NCBI RefSeq assembly: GCF_964340395.1
Contig: NC_135560.1
Coordinates: forward strand, 5,538,498 to 5,602,497
Source of the DNA: Glandiceps talaboti
Lineage: Eukaryota > Hemichordata > Enteropneusta > Spengelidae
DNA length: 64,000 nucleotides
Direction: 5' to 3'
The notes beneath the pieces were generated by a model. It worked only from the letters and a program-made list of their open reading frames with translations, did not search any database and was not told where the DNA came from. A program made the translations under genes and the position numbers. Positions 50,801 through 62,800 of the stretch are shown here, in pieces; position 1 is the stretch's first letter; each line of letters opens with the position of its first letter.

Positions 50801-53800
50801 CTTGGCTTCGCGGGAAGTCAATGAACGAGGCACTATGCTGGGTGTTTGCCTAAATTTCCAGTGTAGATCTTTAAACACTGTGTGTAGTCTGAGCTAATTC
50901 CCTTTAAAGTTCAAGTGTGATCCTGGTACGTACATACAGAAGTTGAGTCAGATATGAGATATGAGAGTGATTCGGGTGTTATTACTTGGTCTATCAGCTG
51001 TGTGCGAAGATCAGTAGTAATATTGGTGGAGAATCCGGGCATTGAACAACAGAAAGTAATAATGGTGGCGATCCGGGGCTTGAACAACAGAAAGTAATAT
51101 TGGTGGCGATCCGGGGCTTGAACAACAGAAAGTAATATTGATGGAGATCCGGGGCTTGAACAACCATTTGTGTGTATGATGAACCAAGTTTGAACCTTAC
51201 GAAGACTTACTGACAACCTTTAAGAAGAAAAACACAACCCCGCTGGGTGAGTAAAACAAATTAACACTGTAACGAAGAAACAATGATGGAAATCTGGCCT
51301 TGCACGAGAAGAAAAAGTTTGTACAAAAAAAGATGCGGAGAAGATTCAAGAACTTTTCGAAAGGAAACTTTAACGATTATGTTCCAATGGTGGGAATGCT
51401 ACACGAACTAGAACTGATAACATTGCAGTAACGGAATATAACATTGCAGAAGAAGAGAATGTGTCTGAAAGCGTGGAATTTTGAATAACGAGACAACGAT
51501 AACGACTATGACAAACTTTAAGTGAAGCCATCAACGCGACCAGCTGACATTCGATTGCTACAAGCACGAGTATGAAGAACACTTTAATTTTCAACAAAAA
51601 AATATCGGACGCTTATACAGAACGCAGCAGTTTGCATGTGAAGTACATATTTAAGACTTTTGACGGACAAAGAACTCATTAATCATACGGTAGTAAATTT
51701 TTTTTTAAAGATTGACATTATTATTATTGCTCAATTCATTTCTATTCACGATCAGCGAGTTTGTTACTGTGTGTACAAAGCTAATCATGAGAGACATGTG
51801 TAAGAAATAATAATTGTATGCTCGATTTAGTTTGACGACGAACAATTCTGGGAATCTATTTTCTTACCACAACCATTTCAGTGATGCTGTTTTACATCTC
51901 AATGGTCGCGTACAAGCAGGAAGAATAATATTGATTTATCTATGGAGAAAATTTTAGTTTTAATAAGGATATTTCTTGAAGTATGGAGTATTGGAAACTC
52001 CTTGAAGTTTTGTTGACTCTGAGTTGTAGTGAGCCGAAAACGCTACAGATAAATGCGTTGCTCACACGTTGAGTATGATTTTGTGATGTAAGGTTCCTAT
52101 GGTAAAGGAAGGAACCATGTTGATATAGTATTTTATTGAATCTGCAGTACAAGATAAATATTTGATTTTCAAAATTTGAGTGTAAAACAGAGATCCGACC
52201 GAAATGAGCTGTGTTATTGTCTATACAAATTTCCTTTCAAATTCCGCAAGAATTTATGAAATTCCTCAGAAAGGACCATTATCACTTGAGCTGCGTGCAT
52301 AATTTCTAGTGGTATTGATTCAAAGGGTATATTGAATTGCAATGAGAAAATTGCCAACCTACTTATGGTCGATCAGATTACTTGTAATGAAAACTAAATT
52401 GACTTATTGGATTAATATTAATGGTCTTAATAGTTCTGTACAAGTCGTTAACATACTGAAGATGTCAAATTTTAAACATGGATGAACAGCTAAGATGCCT
52501 GTAATGTTTAAATAATGACGTAGGGTTTCTTACACGACAATGGTTGTGTTGGCGCATGACTTTTCTTGATGACTGTAACAGCTGACTAGTTAGTGTAACT
52601 TAAGGATATACATTAATAGATGTAAGACAATATATTTAGGACAGTGTTCTTGATAGCTGATATCAGGGTGAAATCACAAGTTACTAGACTTAGATTACTT
52701 GAATAACATTGACTGGTTAATTTTGACTTCACTAAACACAGACGACGCCAATGACATAAATAGTTTATCACACACTTTTATGCTACACCATTTTTTCATA
52801 ATATTGATTTCGTCTGCAGTTAAAGATTCAATTTGGAATATGATCACGAATATGGCATGCTGACCGTTTGTCAGTGACAATTTTCAATATTGGCGTGATG
52901 AAATATTTAAGAGTTAATGTTTATTCATAGAATAGATATTTAATGTCATCATTTGATTTTACGAGACAGATACCTACATTCCTTTCAGATAGGAATACTT
53001 ATGTTATAATTTAGTTATGGACACGATGAATCGGATATAACTTGGTCAACATTAAAACATTCTCCTATTTATATTTCTTTATGTTCAACTTTTAAATGCT
53101 GCAGATATAAAATTCCTAGCAAAGTTCTTTAGACATGAGAATTCTATTGATGACTGTACTTGTCTGGTAGTGTTAATGAAAATACAGGGGGCCCGAACAG
53201 TACGTTATGGATGGTCATATCTATCAGTATGATTGTGTGAATGATTGAAAAAGACTGGCCAGTCGAACGTATGTTTGTGATGTGATTGAGAAGTACACAA
53301 TTCAATAGCCAACTCAGGATATAATTATTCTACAATTCAATTTTCTAATTATCTGTGATGTCTCTCTTTGATGTCATTTATTCATTAAAGTACATGTTGA
53401 CGAAATAAGTATATCTGGTTCGGAATTTGAGATTTTGGCAATCTAAGTTTCCAAGGGTCGTATAAATTTTACATTTCTAACACTTCATACGAAACAGCAT
53501 TAATTACTTCTAAGACTTTTCAATTTTCATTTATGAAGGGTAAATTATTTTTTAGATATTTTAGTCTGTAACGAGGGCGTTACAAATTTTGGAAAGAGGG
53601 GAAAGTGTCACAGATGACATATTTATATTTTCAGTAAACTTAATATTTTAACAACATCGCATGTCCTCGTTTGACTGAAAGGTCAATAGACTGTCTCCAG
53701 GATATTGGATTCAGACCACACAGGATTCCAAGCATACTCGAATACATGAGACGACAGTGTGCATTTCATAAATATCTGGGATTCATAGTGATCATTCATC

Positions 53801-56800
53801 AATGTTTTGAAAATACTTTAAGGGCATGATCACGCCCAGAAATAATTATTTGGCCATTGGCCATGCGTTATGTAAATTTAGATTTTAAGGACGTCACAAT
53901 AAAGTACACTGGGGACGGACAGGCACTTCAGATTTTGGTAGGGAGACTTGGCTTCGCGGGAAGTCAATGAACGAGGCACTATGCTGGGTGTTTGCCTAAA
54001 TTTCCAGTGTAGATCTTTAAACACTGTGTGTAGTCTGAGCTAATTCCCTTTAAAGTTCAAGTGTGATCCTGGTACGTACATACAGAAGTTGAGTCAGATA
54101 TGAGATATGAGAGTGATTCGGGTGTTATTACTTGGTCTATCAGCTGTGTGCGAAGATCAGTAGTAATAGTAGTTGCTGTAGTAGGTACAGAAAGTATTGT
54201 ACTTACTGAAGTATACTTAACCATCACATGTAATTGACTGAACTCAAACCTGATATTACTGAAAAGTCATAAACGATCTGATGACGGAATTATCATACGT
54301 ATCAAGAAATGTTCCATCGTCGCAAACCACGGCCTCTTTTATACGATACTGTCCAAAACGAGCCGCGCCGTCAACAGTTATGCAGTGTCGCGGAAGAAAT
54401 AACAGCTCTGGTTTGCGAGAATGGAAATATTTAGGAAACAATTCTGTGCAATCAACTGTTCTAACAATGTCAGAAGACAGTTCTGATGTTATAGACGACA
54501 TGCATCAGCATTAACATTATTTATTATACTAAGATGTGGTTTTATTTATTAGTTTCACTTGAGTAAAAAACTTATATACTCAGCTTGTGCCACTTTAACT
54601 GAGGAGAAGACAAATTCTCTAAGGTAACAGGTTTTACTAAAATTTAGATTTGAAAACATAAACTTGGAATATTAAAAGATCAAAACTCTGTGTAAATAAG
54701 AGAAACTGCATACACCACTTGTCTTAACTGAATGGGGGCGAGATTTCATTTTTATTGAGATTTTACGTGATTCATTCATTGAGGGGCAACGTGGCAACAT
54801 TGCATCCGTGAAGCCCTGGAACAACAAACATTTCGGGACATTTATTCACTCTGGGGACAAAATAATAAAAATCTAGTACTTACTTTTCGTTTTGTCTTTC
54901 ATTTTTCAACGTATTGTGTCCATATAAGAGTGTTTTCACATATTTGGCTTGGTAGGTTTTTGACATTCTTTCAACAAACTGTTCAAAGTATAATGAGACA
55001 GAAGTTAGAAGTTCACCCAAACAAGAAGTTGACTTGTATTGATTGATAAGATGTTTTATTATTGATGTATATCACTTATTGCATTTTAGTATAATCTGTA
55101 TAACTTGAAACTCCGATTTCTAAGTTCATATATATCGTCATTTTGAAAGTTAATTCTGAGAGTGTGACGTCATGTCATCCTCCTTGAACGTGATATAATT
55201 ATCAAATGCATCAAGAAAACTCACATTTATTTGCAATTGACCTGTATCTCTGTACTCTAAGAGGAGTTTCACCAAAAAGACTGGAAATCTCACTGATAGA
55301 AATACAGCACATAATATGACGGGCATTAATAGCAAAAATGTCATCCATACCTAAGAAAAATATAAGGAAGATTCGTTAGGGATTGAGATGGAGGTGGGGT
55401 GGGGATGGGTGTGGAAAGAGGAATTACGTTGAAAACAGAGAAAATATGTCTATAGATCAAAATGGACCTTATATGGATAATGTGTAATTATAATAGTAAC
55501 ATCATTGTAAAACTGAATGCTCACTGAGTCAAGTTAGCTTGGCTGAATAACTATTCAGTTCCATACTGAATCTGGAGTGGAGATGTGTATTTTCCCTTTT
55601 ATAATTGTCACATAAAAAGTTTTTAAAGTTATCTTTTGTACCAGACTGGCTGCCATTTTGTCATACGAGAGAAGGTCGTGAAACAAAGTGACTTGCATAT
55701 GCAGTTGACAGTGTCTAACATAACTTTCCAAAATTTTGTTAGAATTATTACTTGCATGATATGTGTAAGATTTATCGTAGACAGAGACGCAAGTACACAC
55801 GGACGGGTGGGACTCAACATAGTAACCCCCGCCTATATTCCCCACTTTGTCCGTTTTAAGGGATGAAAAGAGGAACATAAATAGATATATCGTACCGGAA
55901 AGCCCCCCGTACACAAAAACAGCTGCAAAATCTGATAGCTCAGGAAGATCCACGAGTAGATGGTGCCAATGACGTAAGAGACAATAGACTCCATGGTAAT
56001 ACACACAAACACAGGATAGTACAGAATACCGTAAATAAGAACGATTAAAATCAACACCAAGACTGTGGAGATAGAACAGTGATTAATAGTTACTGGAATT
56101 GGCCCCCAGAATACAACATGTCTTGGAAATACTGAGTTCACATAACAGATACGTGTGTCGACTCTAATAAGGCGATATAAGGTATACCACTGATAAGCTG
56201 GTGTTGTGTACATATTCTAATTATCTTTTGTACTTAATTCAGAGTCGATATGTGAGCACTGATGTTTTGTCTATGATTCTCGCAAAAGTTTAAAACTTTA
56301 TTTCCAAGATGCATACTACAGTAAGAATCTATTCTAATCTACAAATATAAAACTGTGCTATGAATGACAAGATAATTTTGGATCTTCTTACCAATTTGAA
56401 TATAAAACTATTATCTTAAATTTTGTTATTGATAACATTTTAAATTACCTTTGCCAATTGGTCCTAATCCACTGAAAGGATTACCAATAAACAAGCTTTG
56501 AATAAAAAAACTTGCTACAGAACCGGCCGCCAACCCAAATGCTGCTGCATAACTGTATCGATATTTGCGATCATCTAGTACATTGACAGGGCTACAAATA
56601 GACAAAAATGAGCTATCAAATTAGATCAATTTTAAAAATCAGCAGATACATCAAGATACTATTTATGTACAATACGGTCATAGGCATTGACATTGGTATG
56701 TAATGGAGTTCTATCCTAAGTTTTGGTTTGTACCTGTCCTAACTGGTCGAAAGATATCTCGCCGCCGCAATAAATTATGAGAAATAAAATGCCAGGATGT

Positions 56801-59800
56801 AATGTCTTTTATTTGTCAATTTAGTCACACAGATGTAATATTTGTTTCTTTTCTTTTTTCCCCCACATTTAAATATTTAAAGAATGTTGTCAATTACCTT
56901 TAAATGATGGTCACGATAAGTTCAGTAAATATAAGCAGTAAAAAGGCAAGGAAAATATCAAACATATAGGTGAAAGGCAAGGGAAATATCAAACATATAG
57001 GTGAAAGGCAAGGGAAATATCAAACATATAGGTGAAAGGCAAGGGAAATATCAAACATATAGGTGAAAGGCAAGGGAAATATCAAACATATAGGTGAAAG
57101 GCAAGGGAAATATCAAACATATAGGTGAAAGGCAAGGGAAATATCAAACATATAGGTGAAAGGCAAGGGAAATATCAAACATATAGGTGAAAGGCAAGGG
57201 AAATATCAAACATATAGGTGAAAGGCAAGGGAAATATCAAACATATAGGTGAAAGGCAAGGGAAATATCAAACATATAGGTGAAAGGCAAGGGAAATATC
57301 AAACATATAGCTGAAAGGCAAGGGAAATATCAAACATATAGGAGAAAGGCAAGGGAAATATCAAACATATAGGTGAAAGACAAGGGAAATACCAAACATT
57401 AGGTGAAAGGCAAGGGAAATATCAAACATATAGGTGAAAGGCAAGGGAAATATCAAACATATAGTAAAAAGGCAAGGAAAATACCAAACATTAGGTGAAA
57501 GGCAAGGAAAATATCAAACATATAGGTGAAAGGCAAGGAAAATATCAAACATATAGTAAAAAGGCAAGGAAAATACCAAACATTAGGTGAAAGGCAAGGG
57601 AAATATCAAACATATAGGTGAAAGGCAAGGGAAATATCAAACATATAGGTGAAAGGCAAGGGAAATATCAAACATATAGGTGAAAGGCAAGGAAAATATC
57701 AAACATATAGGTGAAAGGAAATGAAAATATCAAACATATAGGTGAAAGGCAAGGGAAATATCAAACATATAGGTGAAAGGCAAGGGAAATATCAAACATA
57801 TAGGTGAAAGGCAAGGGAAATATCAAACATATAGGTGAAAGGCAAGGGAAATATCAAACATATAGGTGAAAGGCAAGGAAAATATCAAACATATAGGTGA
57901 AAGGCAAGGAAAATATCAAGCATATAGGTGAAAGGCAAGGAAAATATCAAGCATATAGGTGAAAGTCAAGGAAATATCAAACATATAGGTGAAAGGAAAG
58001 GAAAATATCAAACGGATAGGTGAAAGGCAAGGAAAATATCAAACGTATAGGTGAAAGGCAAGGAAAATATCAAACGTATAGGTGAAAGGCAGGGAAATAT
58101 CAAACATATAGGTGAAAGGCAAGGAAAATATCAAACATATAGGTGAAAGGAAAGGAAAATATCAAACCGATAAGTGAAAGGCAAGGGAAATATCAAACGT
58201 ATAGGTGAAAGGCAGGGAAATATCAAACATATAGGTGAAAGGCAGGGAAATATCAAACATATAGGTGAAAGGAAAGGAAAATATCAAACGGATAGGTGAA
58301 AGGCAAGGAAAATATCAAACGTATAGGTGAAAGGCAGGGAAATATCAAACATATAGGTGAAAGGCAAGGAAAATATCAAACATATAGGTGAAAGGCAAGG
58401 AAAATATCAAGCATATAGGTGAAAGTCAAGGAAATATCAAACATATAGGTGAAAGGAAAGGAAAATATCAAACGGATAGGTGAAAGGCAAGGAAAATATC
58501 AAACGTATAGGTGAAGGCAAGGAAAATATCAAACGTATAGGTGAAAGGCAGGGAAATATCAAACATATAGGTGAAAGGCAAGGAAAATATCAAACATATA
58601 GGTGAAAGGAAAGGAAAATATCAAACCGATAAGTGAAAGGCAAGGGAAATATCAAACATATAGGTGAAAGGAAATGAAAATATCAAACATATAGGTGAAA
58701 GGCAAGGGAAATATCAAACGTATATGTGAAAGGAATATCAAACATATAGGTGAAAGGAAAGGAAAATATCAAACGGATAGGTGAAAGGCAAGGAAAATAT
58801 CAAACGTATAGGTGAAAGGCAAGGAAAATATCAGACATATAGGTGAAAGGAAATGAAAATATCAAACATATAGGTGAAAGGCAGGGAAAATATCAAACGT
58901 ATATGTGAAAGGAATATCAAACATATAGGTGAAAGGCAAGGGAAATATCAAACATATAGGTGAAAGGCAGGGAAATATCAAACATATAGGTGAAAGGCAA
59001 GGAAAATATCAAACATATAGGTGAAAGGCAGGGAAAATATCAAACATATAGTAAAAAGGCAAGGAAAATATCAAACATATAGGTGAAAGGCAAGGAAAAT
59101 ATCAAACGTATAGGTGAAAGGCAAGGAAAATATCAAACGTATAGGTGAAAGGCAGGGAAATATCAAACATATAGGTGAAAGGCAAGGAAAATATCAAACA
59201 TATAGGTGAAAGGCAAGGAAAATATCAAACGTATAGGTGAAAGGCACGGAAAATATCAAACATATAGGTGAAAGGCAAGGGAAATATCAAACATATAGGT
59301 GAAAGGCACGGAAAATATCAAACATATAGGTGAAAGGCAAGGGAAATATCAAACATATAGGTGAAAGGAAAGGAAAATATCAAACATATAGGTGAAAGGC
59401 AAGGAAAATATCAAACATATAGGTGAAAGGCAGGGAAATATCAAACATATAGGTGAAAGGCAAGGAAAATATCAAACATATAGGTGAAAGGCAAGGAAAA
59501 TATCAAACATATAGGTGAAAGGCAAGGAAAATATCAAACGTATAGGTGAAAGGAAATGAAAATATCAAACATATAGGTGAAAGGCAAGGAAAATATCAAA
59601 CGTATAGGTGAAAGGCAAGGGAAATATCAAACGTATAGGTGAAAGGAAATGAAAATATCAAACATATAGGTGAAAGGCAAGGGAAATATCAAACATATAG
59701 GTGAAAGGCAGGGAAAATATCAAACGTATATGTGAAAGGAATATCAAACATATAGGTGAAAGGCAAGGGAAATATCAAACATATAGGTGAAAGGCAGGGA

Positions 59801-62800
59801 AATATCAAACATATAGGTGAAAGGCAAGGAAAATATCAAACATATAGGTGAAAGGCAAGGGAAATATCAAACATATAGGTGAAAGGCAGGGAAATATCAA
59901 ACGTATAGGTGAAAGGCAAGGAAAATATCAAACATATAGGTGAAAGGAAAGGAAAATATCAAACATATAGGTGAAAGGCAAGGGAAATATCTAACGTATA
60001 GGTGAAAGGCAAGGGAAATATCAAACATACGGGTGAAAGACAAGGAAAACATCAAACATATAGGTGAAAGGCAGGGAAAACATCAAACATATAGGTGATA
60101 GGCAATGAAAATATCAAACATATAGGTGAATAAAGCTTCCTTTATTAATCAGTAACAAATCTGTACTTACTAAATTATTCCAGGTCGACCCTTTAGTTTA
60201 TTCAACCATAGATACTTTCTTCGTTGTAGGAAACTTAGGGCGACAATCGTTGCAAACTATGAAAAGATAAATCGAAATATAACAAAAAGAATCAAACTTT
60301 CTATAAGTATGACTGACGAAAGAAGACTCGTGAAAAGCTGAAATAATATTTGTAAGAATGAGTAATCATTGTATCATATTAGTATATGTCACACTTGTAT
60401 ATGTAAAGTACGTTGGTTTCTTTCCTTTCAACTTCTTTCCTCCAATTACAATCGATTATAAGAGTGCAATGTTGAATAGGTACGTGATACTCTACTGATA
60501 TGTAAGAATAAATTCATCATTTTGTTTTTCATCGCTTGTCAACAATGTTTTCTAATCTCTTCGTATAAATGGTACATATCTCTAAGTAGACTTTAGCAGC
60601 AAGTTGCAATTCGTTGATTGATTCCGTGATTTAAATGTTAACATTAACTTACACTTGCGAAGAATATCGCTATCTGAAAATTTTGGATCACTTCACAGGA
60701 ACTGTCCACTTCGGGTGATACACTGCATTGTAAAACAAACCAGATACAAACTAAATGCCTCCTTTAAGGGCAAAACCATAGATTTGTGTTTCTACATAAA
60801 TTGTTGGGATGCAAAATTCTGAGCTGTAGCCATCACACATAAAATACCTATTCATTGAAAAATCAATAATATGAAACTATATGAAATTTGAAGCTTGTAT
60901 AATTATCGAAAAATCACTAATTATGTAAACTAACATTGAGATTATAAGCTACATCAACCACTTTCAAGGACACGTGCACTGCTTTACCATCATTGCAGTA
61001 TCTGAAATTTAAAGCTTGCAATCTAAAGATATTGCCTAACTGCCGAAAATAATTAATTTATAATAATAATAAATAATAATAATAATAATTTATTTATAAA
61101 GCGTCAGTATCCACAAAAAAAATGTGATCAAAGACGCTGTAAGCAATTCATACAATACAAATATCACTTAAAAAGCAGTTTTAAAAAGTAAAGTTTTAAC
61201 ATTGGATTTAAAAGCAGATAAGGTAGGTGACTGACGGATGTTGAGTGGGAGATTATTCCAGAGAGTGGGGGCAGCAACACTAAAAGCACGATCACCATAT
61301 GTCTTAGTACGTGATCGAATGGGGCAGAGTTTGAACTGATCAGCTGACCTTAAATTACGACGTGGAACGTATAGTTCTATCATGTCAGAAAGATAAATTG
61401 GTCGAAGCCTATGAATGGATTTAAAAATAAGAACTAAAATCTTAAAAACAATACGTTCAGAAACAGGTAACCAATGCAACTGATATAAAATTGGAGTGAT
61501 GTGAAAGGTGATTTTGGAACGAGTTACAATTCTAGCAGCAATATTTTGAATACGTTGAATACGGTTGATTAGGTACTTCGGAAGCCCAAATAAAAGTGAA
61601 TTACATGAATCTATTCGAGATGTAATGAATGCATGAACTAATTGCTCAGTAGCAGGTTGAGATAAATATTTGCGGATAAGCGCAATACGACGCAAATGAA
61701 AAGTGGCAGAACGGCAGATCTGTCCAATATGCGGCTTCATTGTCAGACAAGAGTCAAGGATCACTCCAAGGCTCTTGGCCTGACAATGGACGGGAATCAG
61801 AGCATCACCAACACGAATTTCTGTAATCGCTCTAGTGGACAGATCACCCGAAGTAGCAGAAAAAATAACAAATTCAGTCTTATCATCATTCAAACACAAG
61901 AAATTTTCAGACATCCAAGACCTGACATCAGAAATACAAAGTTCAAGATTAGAAACCATTCTAGCTTCATTATCTATAGTACAAAACATATAAAGTGAAG
62001 AGTCATCTGCATAAAAAACTATAGAGACATCCAACTGATTCATTAAAAGCAAAAGCTATGTCAAGAAACTTCATAGGACATGTGCGGGTTTTTAGGGTAA
62101 ATATACCTGCATTCTTACGATAATACTCGATTTCTACATGTAATACAAAATAATACAAAATTTGAAGCTTGCATTCCTAATATATAGCCAAATCCAAAAA
62201 CCGTTAATTATGCAAATTACTGATAACAACTAAAAACTAAGCCAATAGACTTTATAGGATGTATGTGTTTTGTATGGTTGATTTATATGCCATATTATAT
62301 GAAATTTGAAGTGTTCAATCTTAAGATATAACCTAATTACCAAAAATCATTAATTATGCAAATTAATACAATGCCAACAGGATTTATCGTACATATGGGC
62401 TTATGGTAGATGTATGTATCAAATGTTGCGAATTTGAAACCTGCATTCTTACGATAATACTCGATTGCTACATGTAAAAGTCAGATGGCTCAAAATCAAA
62501 AGTTACAAAAAAGTTTATAGACCTGTGTGCTATGTTACCATCAATACCCAAAATTACATGAAATCTAGAGCTTACATTTTAAGATATTACCTGTTTGCTA
62601 AAATTGATTAATTATGCAAATGACTCATTGACATATAAACTAAGCCAACCAACACGTGTGTTTTGTTAGCGTAAATGTAGTCACCAAATTATAGTCTATT
62701 TACTGAAAATCATTAATTATGCAAATTATTCATAGGATGTTTACCTAAACCAAAACAGTTCTTTCCATTGCCTTAAGGAAGATGTTTAGCAAGTTTATCG

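Larger units (their letters stand above)
50460..54167 (+). mobile_element. Non-autonomous LTR retrotransposon (3708 bp), recent insertion
   Basis: Two 562-bp direct repeats (50460-51021 and 53606-54167) differ at only one position that I can see (50475 G, 53621 A). The target duplication AGTAG is at 50455-50459 and 54168-54172. A tRNA-complementary primer-binding site starts two bases after the 5' LTR, and the purine tract GGAAAGAGGGGAAAG directly abuts the 3' LTR. The 2.6-kb interior has no open frame over about 75 codons and no gag or pol motif, so mobility must depend on a partner element. It lies in intron 7 of STRA6-like paralog 2, in antisense orientation to the gene. Confidence 0.92.

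Noticed and set aside
51370-52880. Small minus-strand frames inside the LTR element as gag or pol
   Set aside because: All under about 76 codons, no zinc knuckle, protease, reverse transcriptase or integrase motifs, and on the strand opposite to the element.
56936-60129. CRISPR-like array (31-bp repeats)
   Set aside because: Units are contiguous with no unique spacers, in a eukaryotic intron; it is a minisatellite.
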